From: Burkholderia ubonensis
GTDB taxonomy: Bacteria; Pseudomonadota; Gammaproteobacteria; Burkholderiales; Burkholderiaceae
Direction of reading: 5' to 3'
DNA length: 64,000 nucleotides
Assembly (NCBI RefSeq): GCF_001718695.1
Contig: NZ_CP013420.1
Coordinates: forward strand, 2,542,001-2,606,000
Below the pieces are notes generated by a model. The model made no database searches. It had not been told where the DNA came from and was given only the letters and a program-made list of their open reading frames with translations. A program made the position numbers and the translations under genes. The first letter of the stretch is position 1. Each line of letters starts with the position of its first letter. This document shows, piece by piece, positions 42,896-51,879 of the stretch.

Positions 42896-43780
42896 TCAGT
42901 AGAGGCTCGGCTCGCCGGGCGGGCGGGTCTTGAAGCGCTTGTGGACCCAGTAGTACTGCTCGGGCATCAGCGGAATCTGCTCTTCGAGGAACGCGTTCAT
43001 CCGGCGCGCGTCGAGATCGTCGTCGCCGGTCGGATAGTGGTCCCACGGCTTGAACACCTTCAGCCGGTAGCCCTGGTAGTTCGGCAGCACCTCGCCGATG
43101 AACGGCACCACCTGCGCGCGGCCCGTCTTCGCGAGCCGGCCGACCGCCGTCAGCGTGCACGCGGGCACGCCGAAGAACGGCACGAACGTCGAATTGCGCA
43201 GCCCGTAATCCATGTCGGCGCCGAGCATCACCGGCTTGCGGTCGCGCAGCCAGCGCAGCACGACGCGCGCGCTGTCCGCGCGGCCGACCATCTCGGCGTC
43301 GAAGCGGCCGCGCGCCTCTTTCGCCGCTTCCTCGAGCACCGGGTTCGTGAACGGCTGGTACAGCGACCCGCAGCGGCGCTGCAGCGAACGGTTGAGCCAG
43401 ATCGAGCCGGCCTCGATGCCGACGAAGTGCAGGCCGAGGAACAGCGTCGGCGGCAGGTCCGGATCGGTGAGGTCGATCGCGCTGTCGACCTGGATCAGCT
43501 TCTCGAGCTTCTTCGCGGAGCCGAACCACTGGACGCTGCGCTCCACGTAGCTACGGATCGCGTGCCGGAAGTGCTGCCCGGCGACTTCCTCGCGGCGCGC
43601 GTCGCTCCATTCAGGAAAGCAGAGGGTCAGATTGGTGTGCACGATGCGCTTTCGCCGGCTGGGAATCTGGTAGAGCAGCCAGCCGAGGCCGTCGCCGAGC
43701 CGCGCAGTCAAGCCGTACGGCAGCAGCGCGAGCAGTTTCAGGAAGCCGATGGCGAGATGCGTGCCGAGGCGGCCTAGCAT
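42896..43780 (-). CDS. lpxL: Lipid A acyltransferase (LpxL/HtrB family)
   Basis: Late acyltransferase adding a secondary acyl chain to lipid A precursor. The 294 residues have an N-terminal hydrophobic segment ([16 protein letters not shown]), catalytic HX4E in [12 protein letters not shown], and [20 protein letters not shown] and the terminal [15 protein letters not shown] typical of LpxL/LpxM. The start is placed at [10 protein letters not shown]; the chain acceptor and donor are not decidable here. Confidence 0.9.
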   Translation of the reverse strand: MLGRLGTHLAIGFLKLLALLPYGLTARLGDGLGWLLYQIPSRRKRIVHTNLTLCFPEWSDARREEVAGQHFRHAIRSYVERSVQWFGSAKKLEKLIQVDSAIDLTDPDLPPTLFLGLHFVGIEAGSIWLNRSLQRRCGSLYQPFTNPVLEEAAKEARGRFDAEMVGRADSARVVLRWLRDRKPVMLGADMDYGLRNSTFVPFFGVPACTLTAVGRLAKTGRAQVVPFIGEVLPNYQGYRLKVFKPWDHYPTGDDDLDARRMNAFLEEQIPLMPEQYYWVHKRFKTRPPGEPSLY

Positions 43781-43862
43781 GCGAAACCTCCGTGATTCCG
43801 GCGGGCCGGCACAGGGGGAACAGGGTTGAAGGACAGCGGGACATGCGGCACGGGCAACGCTC

Positions 43863-43890
43863 TGTGACAATTCTGGAAAGCCGCTATAAT
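43863..43890 (+). promoter_or_regulatory. metK promoter
   Basis: A consensus -10 TATAAT (43885-43890) has GTGACA (43864-43869) 15 bp upstream or TGTGAC with 16 bp. The predicted start falls within a few bases of the first aptamer stem, so the riboswitch-like RNA would begin at the 5' end. Confidence 0.7.
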
Positions 43891-43892
43891 AC

Positions 43893-43983
43893 GGGCTTCG
43901 CCGAGTTAACTGACAACTTGCGGGGCGAAGCCGGCTGGCGCGAAGCGCGCTGCCCGGTACTGGTAATCCGCTAAAGCGTCGCC
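43893..43983 (+). promoter_or_regulatory. SAM-II-like riboswitch aptamer upstream of metK
   Basis: P1 GGCTTCGCC (43894-43902) pairs perfectly with GGCGAAGCC (43924-43932). The 21-nt loop runs GAGTTAACTGAC...CTTGCGG, nearly superimposable on the metX loop. An accessory GC hairpin (43933-43954) follows, then an A/T-containing strand and GCTAAAG (43970-43976). Pseudoknot pairs are available: GC of TTGC (43920-43921) with GC of GCTAAA, and GAC (43912-43914) with GTC (43978-43980). The element ends about 65 bases before the start codon. Confidence 0.65.
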
Positions 43984-44047
43984 ACTTCGGGCTGCTAGAA
44001 GATGGCTACGTGAAGCCAACCGTAACCACACAAAGGAGCCTCAAAAA

Positions 44048-45235
44048 GTGGCAAACGATTATCTCTTTACGTCCGAATCCGTTTCCGAAGGCCATCCGGA
44101 CAAGGTCGCGGACCAAATCTCGGACGCGATTCTCGACGCCATCCTTGCTCAAGACAAATACTCGCGCGTTGCGGCTGAAACGCTGTGCAACACGGGTCTC
44201 GTCGTCCTGGCCGGTGAAATCACCACGACGGCCAACATCGATTACATCCAGATCGCGCGCGACACGATCAAGCGCATCGGCTACGACAACACCGACTACG
44301 GCATCGACTACAAGGGCTGCGCGGTGCTCGTCGCGTACGACAAGCAGTCGCCGGACATCGCGCAGGGCGTCGACCGCGCGCACGACGACAACCTCGACCA
44401 GGGCGCGGGCGACCAGGGCCTGATGTTCGGTTACGCGTGCGACGAAACGCCGGAACTGATGCCGCTGCCGATCTACCTGTCGCACCGTCTGGTCGAGCGC
44501 CAGGCGAGCCTGCGCCGCGACGGCCGCCTGCCCTGGCTGCGCCCGGACGCGAAGTCGCAGGTGACGGTCCGCTACGTCGACGGCAAGCCGGATTCGATCG
44601 ACACCGTCGTGCTGTCGACCCAGCACGCACCGGACATCGAACTGCCCGCGCTGCGCGAGGCCGTGATCGAGGAAATCATCAAGCCGACGCTGCCGGCCGA
44701 GCTGATCAAGGGCGACATCAAGTTCCTGGTGAACCCGACCGGCCGGTTCGTGATCGGCGGCCCGCAGGGCGACTGCGGCCTGACGGGCCGCAAGATCATC
44801 GTCGACACGTACGGCGGCGCCGCGCCGCACGGCGGCGGCGCGTTCTCGGGCAAGGATCCGTCGAAGGTCGACCGTTCGGCTGCCTACGCAGGCCGCTACG
44901 TCGCGAAGAACATCGTCGCGGCCGGCCTCGCGTCGCGCGCGCTGATCCAGGTGTCGTACGCGATCGGCGTCGCCGAGCCGACCTCGGTGATGGTCAACAC
45001 GTTCGGCACGGGCCGCGTGTCGGATGCGACGATCACGCAGCTCGTGCGCGAGCACTTCGACCTGCGTCCGAAGGGCATCATCAAGATGCTCGACCTGCTG
45101 CGCCCGATCTACGAGAAGACCGCCGCCTACGGCCACTTCGGCCGCGAAGAGCCGGAATTCTCGTGGGAAGCGACCGACAAGGCGCTCGCGCTCGCCGAAG
45201 CGGCCGGTGTCGAGCCGGCGGTGCGCGTCGCGTAA
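44048..45235 (+). CDS. metK: S-adenosylmethionine synthetase MetK
   Basis: Makes S-adenosylmethionine from methionine and ATP. The 395 residues contain [24 protein letters not shown], the flexible-loop region [12 protein letters not shown] and [19 protein letters not shown]. The GTG start lies nine bases after AAGGAG. Divergent from lpxL; its leader resembles a SAM-binding aptamer, which would give feedback by the enzyme's own product. Confidence 0.97.
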   Translation: MANDYLFTSESVSEGHPDKVADQISDAILDAILAQDKYSRVAAETLCNTGLVVLAGEITTTANIDYIQIARDTIKRIGYDNTDYGIDYKGCAVLVAYDKQSPDIAQGVDRAHDDNLDQGAGDQGLMFGYACDETPELMPLPIYLSHRLVERQASLRRDGRLPWLRPDAKSQVTVRYVDGKPDSIDTVVLSTQHAPDIELPALREAVIEEIIKPTLPAELIKGDIKFLVNPTGRFVIGGPQGDCGLTGRKIIVDTYGGAAPHGGGAFSGKDPSKVDRSAAYAGRYVAKNIVAAGLASRALIQVSYAIGVAEPTSVMVNTFGTGRVSDATITQLVREHFDLRPKGIIKMLDLLRPIYEKTAAYGHFGREEPEFSWEATDKALALAEAAGVEPAVRVA

Positions 45236-45255
45236 GCGTCAGCCGCCTCAAACGA

Positions 45256-45280
45256 AAAACCCCGGCCATGCCGGGGTTTT
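45256..45280 (+). terminator. Terminator of metK
   Basis: 11-bp stem AAAACCCCGGC/GCCGGGGTTTT with CAT loop, 20 bases after the metK stop; the flanks are A- and T-rich, so it may also serve the minus strand. Confidence 0.9.
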
Positions 45281-45345
45281 GTATTGGTGCCGTCGCGGCG
45301 CGCAGGCGCGGCGACGTTTGCGTGCGGCGGTTTGCCGCGCTGCGA

Positions 45346-45687
45346 TCAGCGCGCCGCGAACGCGAACCAGCCGGTGCTGGCGGCCAGCCGGCGCGGACGG
45401 TTGACCCGGCGCTGCGGACCGCCGGCGCGGCGCAGCGCGAGCGCGCGCAGCGACGACGGCTTCTGCAGCAGCGAGCGCAGCCCGGTGCGGCGCGCGAGCG
45501 CCTGCGCACTCATCAGCGAGAAGAACGCGTGGAACCACGCGCGGATGCCGTCGAGCCGCGCGGGCTGCTGCGTGCGCACGGCGAGCGCCTGCGCACGCGC
45601 GCGGTGATGACGCAGCGGGCGGAGGGGAACGGAGGGCACGACGCGCTTCGCAGCGCGGCTGAGACGGGAAGTCAGACGGAATGGCAT
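45346..45687 (-). CDS. Hypothetical basic protein
   Basis: A 113-residue open frame, very rich in Arg/Ala/Leu, beginning MPFRLTSRLSRAAKRVVPS. I do not recognise a family. One moderately hydrophobic stretch (IRAWFHAFFSLMSAQAL) is flanked by basic segments. High GC makes overlapping frames open here too, and no strong Shine-Dalgarno is visible, so coding status is uncertain. It sits convergent to metK behind its terminator. Confidence 0.35.
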   Translation of the reverse strand: MPFRLTSRLSRAAKRVVPSVPLRPLRHHRARAQALAVRTQQPARLDGIRAWFHAFFSLMSAQALARRTGLRSLLQKPSSLRALALRRAGGPQRRVNRPRRLAASTGWFAFAAR

Positions 45688-46044
45688 GTAGATTGTGACG
45701 CTTTGCTCGAATGGATGGCGCCCTTGACGAACGCACTGGTATGTAACGGCCTCGGATGGCGCAGCGCATCGTAACCGAAGCGGCTGCGCGCCGCGCCCGC
45801 CAGAACTGACAGGCCGGGTCAGGCTACAGGGGATTCATGACGGGCAAAAGTCGCGGATAACCCTTGTGCCGCAAGGCCTGCGTTACATACCGCCTGTCGC
45901 TGAGGCCATCGCGGACGCGCACAGTTCCCTTGCTCTGGATCAAATTGCCGAACGGCATCTCCCTGCGCACGACAATGGTGCTGCACACGTCATCCGGCGC
46001 CGTTTTACAATCGAAACATTCACAAGAAATATTTCGAGCGTCCC
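45688..46044. other. Intergenic region upstream of the PhyH-type gene
   Basis: About 357 bp without a supported gene. The last 50 bases (TTTTACAATCGAAACATTC, then AAGAAATATTTCG) are AT-rich and probably hold the promoter of the dioxygenase gene. Confidence 0.4.
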
Positions 46045-46817
46045 ATGTCTTCTTTGCAGTCGGATTCGATTCACGCGCAGGTGGCGGAACTGCGCGAGCA
46101 AGGCTTCGTCGTCGCCCGCGGGCTCGTGGGCGCCGAGCAGTGCGCGGCGCTGAAGCGCGTCGCCGAGCGCCAGTTGCAGGAAGCCGCGCAGCCGATCGAG
46201 TTCGAGGCCGACCTGCGCTATCCGGGCGCGCCCGAGTCGAAGCATGCGCCGGGCGGCCACACGGTGCGGCGGCTGCTCGATGCATACGCGCGCGATCCGG
46301 CGTTCGCCGAGCGTGCGATCGCGCCGGAAATCGGCGCGTGGATGCGGGCGTATTTCGGCGAGCGGCCCGTGCTGTCGCGCGCGCATCACAACTGCATGAT
46401 GACGAAGCACCCCGCGTACGGCAGCCTCACCGGCTGGCACCGGGATTTCCGCTATTGGTCGTTCGAACGTGCGGACATGGTGTCGGTGTGGCTGGCGCTG
46501 GGGGCGGAAACGAACGAGAACGGCGCGCTGTGGCTGGTGCCGGGCTCGCATACCGCCGAATTCGGCGGGCGCAGGCGTTCGACGACGCGAAGTTCTTCCG
46601 CAGCGACCTGCCGGAGAACCGGAAGCTGATCGACGCGGCCGTGTGTCCGCCGCTCAACGCCGGCGACGTCGTGTTCTTCCACTGCAACACGCTGCACTCG
46701 GCGGGGCAGAATCGTTCGGACCAGGTCAAGTTCTCGCTCGTGTTCACCTATCACGGCGAGAGCAACCGGCCGATTCCGGGCACGCGTTCGGCAGCGAAGC
46801 CGGAAGTGCGGTTCTAG
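46045..46817 (+). pseudogene. Frameshifted phytanoyl-CoA dioxygenase family gene
   Basis: Fe(II)/2-oxoglutarate dioxygenase of the PhyH family, split by one frame break. The first frame encodes about 177 residues including the HxD iron motif in GWHRDFRYW and LWLVPGSHTAEF. Near 46561-46575 the reading passes to another frame: AQAFDDAKFFRSDLPENRKL, then the distal iron His in FFHCNTLHSAGQNRSDQVKFSL. The 773-nt span misses a multiple of three; one base lost or two gained would give a normal protein of about 257 residues. Substrate unknown. Confidence 0.85.
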
Positions 46818-46907
46818 CGGTGCGTCGGTCCGGCGCGCCCGTCGTGGTGCCGGGCCGTCGGGCTACCGGCCCCGGCGCGGCGCTTCGGCCGCGCGGGCAC
46901 AATGACG

Positions 46908-46930
46908 AACGGGCGGCCTGGCCGCCCGTT
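46908..46930. terminator. Terminator between the PhyH-type gene and DUF3185
   Basis: 10-bp stem AACGGGCGGC/GCCGCCCGTT with CTG loop followed by TCGTTT, between two convergent genes. Confidence 0.75.
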
Positions 46931-46970
46931 TCGTTTGGTCGACCCGCTCGAGCGAATCGCGCCGGCGTGC

Positions 46971-47177
46971 TCAGCGCTTGCCGCCCGGCATCGCGAGGCC
47001 GATCAGGCCGATCAGCGACGCGACGGCGCCGCCCGCGATCAGCAGGATCGTCTTCGTCGCCGGCGAACCGGTGAAGAAGCGCGACACGTTATCGTTGATC
47101 GAGTGGAACGACTGCCCGCCGAAATACAGCAGCACGACGCCGCCGACGAGCAGCGCAACCGAGATGACCCGGGTCAT
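46971..47177 (-). CDS. DUF3185 small membrane protein
   Basis: A 68-residue protein with two predicted transmembrane helices (ISVALLVGGVVLLYFGGQ and TILLIAGGAVASLIGLIGLAM) around a polar loop (SFHSINDNVSRFFTGSPATKT). This layout is typical of DUF3185 proteins. Function unknown. Confidence 0.8.
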   Translation of the reverse strand: MTRVISVALLVGGVVLLYFGGQSFHSINDNVSRFFTGSPATKTILLIAGGAVASLIGLIGLAMPGGKR

Positions 47178-47360
47178 ACAAACCTCGCTGAAACGGTGAT
47201 TCGAGACGCCGCAGTGTAGGCGAGCGTCGCGGCCGCGTCCATTGCCGTGCGCGCATCGGCCGCGTTCGCTACCATATCCGTCCTGCGTTTCCTTCGCCGC
47301 CGGCGCGCCGCGCGCGGTGCCGGCGCGCGTCCGCCCTCCGACGTCCTGACGGGATTACTC

Positions 47361-48404
47361 ATGGCCTACGAAGCTGCTTCCGAACGTTATGCCGACATGC
47401 AATACCGCACGTGCGGCCGATCCGGGCTCAAACTGCCCGCCCTGTCGCTTGGCCTGTGGCACAACTTCGGCGACGCGACGCCGATCGCGACGCAACGCGA
47501 GATCCTGCGCACCGCGTTCGATCTCGGCATCAACCACTTCGATCTCGCGAACAACTACGGACCGCCGTACGGCAGCGCCGAAACCAACTTCGGGCGGCTG
47601 CTGAAGGAGGATTTCCGGCCGTATCGCGACGAGCTGCTGATCTCGACGAAGGCCGGCTGGGACATGTGGCCGGGGCCTTACGGCAGCGGCGGCGGCTCGC
47701 GCAAGTACGTGCTCGCGAGCCTCGACCAGAGCCTCGCGCGGATGGGGCTCGACTACGTCGACATCTTCTATTCGCACCGCTTCGACGCGCATACGCCGCT
47801 CGAGGAAACGGCCGGCGCGCTCGCGACCGCGGTGCAGCAGGGCAAGGCGCTGTACATCGGCATTTCGTCGTATTCGGCGGCGAAGACGCGTGAGATGGCC
47901 GCGCTGCTCGCGCAGTACAAGGTGCCGCTGCTGATCCATCAGCCGGCCTACAACCTGCTGAACCGCTGGGTCGAGCACGAGCTGCTCGACACGCTCGACG
48001 AGGTCGGCACGGGCAGCATCGCGTTTACGCCGCTCGCGCAGGGGCTGCTGACATCGAAATACCTGAACGGCGTGCCGGCCGACGCACGCGTCAACCGGCC
48101 GGGCGGCGGCTCGCTGAAGGAGGACCACCTGAGTGCGGACAACCTCGAGCACGTGCGCAAGCTGAATGCGATCGCCGAACGGCGCGGGCAAAGCCTCGCG
48201 CAGATGGCGCTCGCGTGGGTGCTGCGCAACGGGCGCGTGACGTCTGCGCTGATCGGCGCAAGCCGCGCGGAACAGGTGCGGGAAAACGTCGGAGCACTGA
48301 AGAACCTCGCGTTCTCGGCAGACGAGCTCGCGGAGATCGATCGCTACGCGACGGAAGGCGGCATCAATCTGTGGGAAAAGCCGTCCACCGATCAGGCGAT
48401 CTGA
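47361..48404 (+). CDS. Aldo/keto reductase (YghZ-like, L-glyceraldehyde 3-phosphate reductase)
   Basis: NADPH-dependent aldo/keto reductase of the YghZ/Gpr group, which reduces L-glyceraldehyde 3-phosphate and methylglyoxal. The 347 residues show the TIM-barrel catalytic Asp/Tyr in FDLANNYGPPYGSAE, Lys in LISTKAGWDMWPGPYGSGGG (a YghZ hallmark) and His in DIFYSHRFDAHTPLEE. The NADP-binding end is ALIGASRAEQVRENV. ATG at 47361 chosen to match family length. Confidence 0.9.
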   Translation: MAYEAASERYADMQYRTCGRSGLKLPALSLGLWHNFGDATPIATQREILRTAFDLGINHFDLANNYGPPYGSAETNFGRLLKEDFRPYRDELLISTKAGWDMWPGPYGSGGGSRKYVLASLDQSLARMGLDYVDIFYSHRFDAHTPLEETAGALATAVQQGKALYIGISSYSAAKTREMAALLAQYKVPLLIHQPAYNLLNRWVEHELLDTLDEVGTGSIAFTPLAQGLLTSKYLNGVPADARVNRPGGGSLKEDHLSADNLEHVRKLNAIAERRGQSLAQMALAWVLRNGRVTSALIGASRAEQVRENVGALKNLAFSADELAEIDRYATEGGINLWEKPSTDQAI

Positions 48405-48492
48405 CCGGTTGCATCGGCACGCGATACGGGCTCCGAAACATCGGGCGCCGTATCGCAGATAACTGCGCGCGGCAACTGCGTGCGAGCCGCTG

Positions 48493-48513
48493 CGTCGCTG
48501 CGATGCAGCGACG
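48493..48513. terminator. Hairpin between convergent genes
   Basis: Perfect 9-bp stem CGTCGCTGC/GCAGCGACG with GAT loop, between the aldo/keto reductase and the small membrane protein gene. No T tract. Confidence 0.45.
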
Positions 48514-48538
48514 TGAACCGCACGCAATGGGCGCGTTG

Positions 48539-48724
48539 CTACAGCAGCGCAGGCAGCCCTTCGACCAGCAGCACCGCGACGCCGACGCCGAGCATCGCGC
48601 CCAGCACGCGCAGCAGGTTGTGACGGAAGTTGGTTGCGCACGGCACCGCGCCGAGGAAGAGCGCACCGGCGAGCGCCATCGGGATCAGCAGGATGAAGTC
48701 ACCAATCGTGAAGTAGGTGGTCAT
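48539..48724 (-). CDS. Small hydrophobic membrane protein (hypothetical)
   Basis: A 61-residue protein starting MTTYFTIGDFILLIPMALAG with two hydrophobic segments (FILLIPMALAGALFLGAV and VLGAMLGVGVAVLLVEGL) separated by a Cys/Arg-containing loop. GGAG stands seven bases before the ATG. I do not recognise the family; it is probably an inner-membrane protein of unknown role. Confidence 0.65.
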   Translation of the reverse strand: MTTYFTIGDFILLIPMALAGALFLGAVPCATNFRHNLLRVLGAMLGVGVAVLLVEGLPALL

Positions 48725-49014
48725 GCGTGTCTCCGTAGTCGGCCGGCGCAGGCACGCGCCTGCACCGGCCCCATGCCCGGTATTTCTAATGTGGGGCCGA
48801 CCCGCTCGCAAGCGGGCCGGACAATTCGAGTATAGGCAACCGCGCCGCGTTTTTCGCTATCCGAACCATTAAAAGCAGCGGGAAAACGCCCGAATGTCGC
48901 CCGTTTCGCTGCGAATCGGACGAATGCCTTGCGCCAGCCTTTCCCGTTGCTTTCGGTTTGTGCGAAAGCGCAGTCCGGACCGGCGATGCCGACCTGGTAA
49001 GCGGCCCGTGTCGG

Positions 49015-49896
49015 CTATGCGCGGCCGCAGCGCGGCCGACGTGCCGACGGGCGAAACACGAGCACGAGCCCCGCAATGATCGCGCCCATTCCGGCCAGCG
49101 CGAGCGGCTCGGGGCGATTGCCGAGCCAGAGCGCATCCATCAGCGCGGTGACGATCGGCACGAGATAGAACAGGCTCGTCACGTTGACGAGATCGCCGCG
49201 CTGCATCAGCCGATAGAACAGCAGCTGCGCGACCACCGAGATCACGATGCCGAGCCACACGAGCGGCACGACGAACGCCCAGGTCGCATCGAATGCGATC
49301 GGCCGGAACGGCACGATCGCCGCGCACAGCGCGAGCCCGATCGCGTTCTGCAGCGGCAGCACGTCGGCGGGCGCCGAGCGCACGCGCTTCTGCAGCAGCG
49401 CGCCGACGGTGAGCGCGACGAGCGCGGTGAGCGCGCAGGCGATCCCCACGACCGGCACGCCGGCGCCGCCGACGCCGCGGCAGACCACGAGCGCAAGCCC
49501 GGCCAGCGCAAGCGCGAGCCCTGCGATGCGCGTGGCCTGCCAGCGCCGTTCGACCCACGCGAGCGTGAGGATCGGCTGCACGCCGAGGATCGTCGCGAGC
49601 ACGCCGGGCGCGATCCCGCGTTCGAGCGCGAGCAGATAGAAGATCGAGTAGCCGCCCATCAGCAGCACCCCGGTGACGACCGCGATGCGCCGCTCGCCCG
49701 GCGCGGGCAGCCAGCGCCCGCGCGCGGCGGACAATGCGAGCAGCACGAGCGATGCGAGTGCGAAGCGCGCGGTGAGGAAGACGAATGCGCACGCGTGTCG
49801 CAGACCGAGTTCGGCGAAGATCGCGCCGCTGCTCCAGAGCAGGACGAAGAGCGACGTCGCCCCATGCGCGGTGAGCGCGCGTTTGAACGAGACCAT
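49015..49896 (-). CDS. EamA/DMT-family transporter
   Basis: A 293-residue protein with ten predicted membrane helices in two EamA repeats (LFVLLWSSGAIFAELGLRHA... and NAIGLALCAAIVPFRPIAF...QLLFYRLMQRGDLVNVTSLFYLVPIVTAL). Such proteins export amino acids or other small metabolites. ATG 49896 has AGGTGG six bases upstream; an ATG 36 bases earlier is less likely. Confidence 0.88.
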   Translation of the reverse strand: MVSFKRALTAHGATSLFVLLWSSGAIFAELGLRHACAFVFLTARFALASLVLLALSAARGRWLPAPGERRIAVVTGVLLMGGYSIFYLLALERGIAPGVLATILGVQPILTLAWVERRWQATRIAGLALALAGLALVVCRGVGGAGVPVVGIACALTALVALTVGALLQKRVRSAPADVLPLQNAIGLALCAAIVPFRPIAFDATWAFVVPLVWLGIVISVVAQLLFYRLMQRGDLVNVTSLFYLVPIVTALMDALWLGNRPEPLALAGMGAIIAGLVLVFRPSARRPRCGRA

Positions 49897-50554
49897 GTGA
49901 ATCCACCTGTCGAACGGATGAGAACGTTCCATGCGCACGCGCGCCGCTCCGCGCGTCACGACGCACGAACGGCAGGCAGGCGAATGGAGGACGGAACGGC
50001 GCCGGCGGTCAGCCGGCGAACGCCGCCGGGGGAGGCGGCGCCGCGCCGACGAGCGGCGGTGCGACAGGGGGAGGAGGCGCGGCCGGATGCGCGCCCGCCC
50101 GCGGCCGCGCGTCGAGCGGCGGCCGTGAAATCGGAAGGGCGGACGGTTGCGAAGGCATCGTGGGCGAAATGCGCTGGAAAACGGATGAACGTCGAAGGTA
50201 CCGCAACAGCGGCCTGAGTGGCAATCGGCGCGCGGGCGTCACGCGCCGCCCGCGCCCGCCATGCGCGCCCCGGAGGCGACCGCCGGAGCGCCGGCGGCAG
50301 GATTGCCGGACGGTCACGCTCGACAGGGTATGATGGGGGTGTCGCCCGTGCAAGCGCGCGGGCGGCGCAGTGGTTGATTGGAGACATGCGACGAAATCGC
50401 GGCGCTTTGCCCGCCACTTCCGCTTTTCGCGCTTCGATAAACCGTGAACAATGGGATACGCGCGGCCGCCATCGCAGCGGCGGCGCGTGTCGTGCATTGG
50501 CCGGCCGCGCAGGTTGGCCGGATATCAAGATTCAAGAACGAGTGGGGAAACATC
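49897..50554. other. Intergenic region without supported gene
   Basis: About 660 bp. Open frames exist on both strands but are Arg/Pro/Ala-rich low-complexity translations with no family likeness or good start signals. The part near 50040-50100 gives a Pro-rich minus-strand frame that I judge unlikely to be real. No promoter or hairpin stands out. Confidence 0.4.
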
Positions 50555-50767
50555 ATGCATGTCGGGTCGATTGTCTGCACTACCCATATCGCGGTGCCGA
50601 AGGGCGCGCGCGGCATCGTCCAGCGCATCCTGGGCGACATGGCGATGGTGACCTGGTACGCGGGCGTGCCGGGCGAGTCGAAGGAACTCAACACCGAGCC
50701 GTTCTTTCTCGAGGACCTGATCGACACCGGCGAATCCGTGCTGCCGGCCGGCGCGGCCGTTCATTGA
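50555..50767 (+). CDS. Small hypothetical protein
   Basis: A 70-residue frame, MHVGSIVCTTHIAVPKGARG..., with typical high-GC codon use and a GGGG-type ribosome site upstream. The sequence GIVQRILGDMAMVTWYAG looks like a small beta-barrel fold, followed by an acidic tail (TEPFFLEDLIDTGE). Family not recognised. It lies 58 bp upstream of the srkA-like gene on the same strand. Confidence 0.65.
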   Translation: MHVGSIVCTTHIAVPKGARGIVQRILGDMAMVTWYAGVPGESKELNTEPFFLEDLIDTGESVLPAGAAVH

Positions 50768-50825
50768 GCGGGCACGTCGCACCGAACGCTCGTCTTTCGG
50801 CCCGGCTGGCGGCACAATGCGGGGC

Positions 50826-51848
50826 ATGAACGAAGTCACTCCCGCTCCTTCCGCCCCGGCCGGGCCGCCGTTTGCCGGCCTCACGCCCGAGTGCGTGCTC
50901 GACGCGCTCGACAGCGTGCTGATGCCGGCCGGCCTGCGCACCGACGGGCGCCTGCTCGCCCTCAACAGTTACGAAAATCGCGTCTATCAGGCCGGCATCG
51001 AAGACGGCCCGCCGATCGTCGCGAAGTTCTATCGCCCGGCGCGCTGGTCGGACGACGCGATCCTCGAGGAACACGCATTCGTCGCCGAGCTCGCCGCGCG
51101 CGAGATTCCGGCGGTGCCAGCGCGCGCGTGCGACGGCCGCACGCTGCATGCGTTCGACGGCTTCCGCTTCTCGATCTTCGAGCGGCGCGGCGGCCGCGCG
51201 CCCGATCTCGACCGCGCCGACACGCTCGAATGGCTCGGCCGCTTCATCGGCCGCATCCACGCGGTCGGCGCGACCCGGCCGTACGTCGCGCGCCCCACGC
51301 TCGACATCCGCACGTTCGGCTACGAGCCGCGCGACTATCTGCTCGCGCACGATTTCATTCCGGATGACGTGCGGCCGGCCTACGAGACGGCGGTCACGCT
51401 CGCGCTCGAAGGCGTCGAAGCGGCATTCGAGCGCGCGGGCGAGCTTCGCCTGCTGCGCACGCATGGCGACTGCCATCCGAGCAACGTGCTGTGGACCGAC
51501 GCGGGGCCGCACTTCGTCGACTTCGACGACAGCCGGATGGCGCCCGCGATCCAGGATCTGTGGCTGCTGCTGCCCGGCGACCGCGCGGGCGCGTCGCGCG
51601 CGCTCGCCGACCTGCTCGCCGGCTACGAGGACTTCTGCGAATTCGAGCCGCGCGAGCTGCATCTGGTCGAGGCGCTGCGCACGCTGCGCCTGATCCACTA
51701 CGCCGCGTGGCTCGCGCGGCGCTGGGACGATCCGGCGTTTCCGGCCGCGTTCCCGTGGTTCAACACGCATCGTTACTGGGAAGCGCGCGTGCTCGAGCTG
51801 CGCGAGCAGATCGGCGCGATGCAGGAAGGGCCGCTCTGGCCCGTGTGA
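50826..51848 (+). CDS. srkA: Stress response kinase SrkA/YihE-like
   Basis: Ser/Thr protein kinase of the RdoA/YihE type (APH fold), protective in envelope and oxidative stress. The 340 residues show NSYENRVYQAGIEDGPPIVAKFYRP (ATP-binding Lys), catalytic loop RTHGDCHPSNVLW and metal loop FVDFDDSRMAPAIQDLW. A second ATG nine bases earlier (50817) is possible. Confidence 0.9.
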   Translation: MNEVTPAPSAPAGPPFAGLTPECVLDALDSVLMPAGLRTDGRLLALNSYENRVYQAGIEDGPPIVAKFYRPARWSDDAILEEHAFVAELAAREIPAVPARACDGRTLHAFDGFRFSIFERRGGRAPDLDRADTLEWLGRFIGRIHAVGATRPYVARPTLDIRTFGYEPRDYLLAHDFIPDDVRPAYETAVTLALEGVEAAFERAGELRLLRTHGDCHPSNVLWTDAGPHFVDFDDSRMAPAIQDLWLLLPGDRAGASRALADLLAGYEDFCEFEPRELHLVEALRTLRLIHYAAWLARRWDDPAFPAAFPWFNTHRYWEARVLELREQIGAMQEGPLWPV

Positions 51849-51850
51849 CG

Positions 51851-51877
51851 GACGCGGGCCGGCATGCGGCCCGCGTC
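51851..51877. terminator. Hairpin between srkA and aldehyde dehydrogenase
   Basis: Perfect 11-bp stem GACGCGGGCCG/CGGCCCGCGTC with a 5-nt loop exactly between the two convergent stops. No T tract, so probably a weak bidirectional terminator. Confidence 0.55.
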
Positions 51878-51879
51878 GC

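Noticed and set aside
50009..50497. 162-codon minus-strand frame ending in a Pro-rich segment
   Set aside because: No family likeness or ribosome site; overlapping frames are equally open here.
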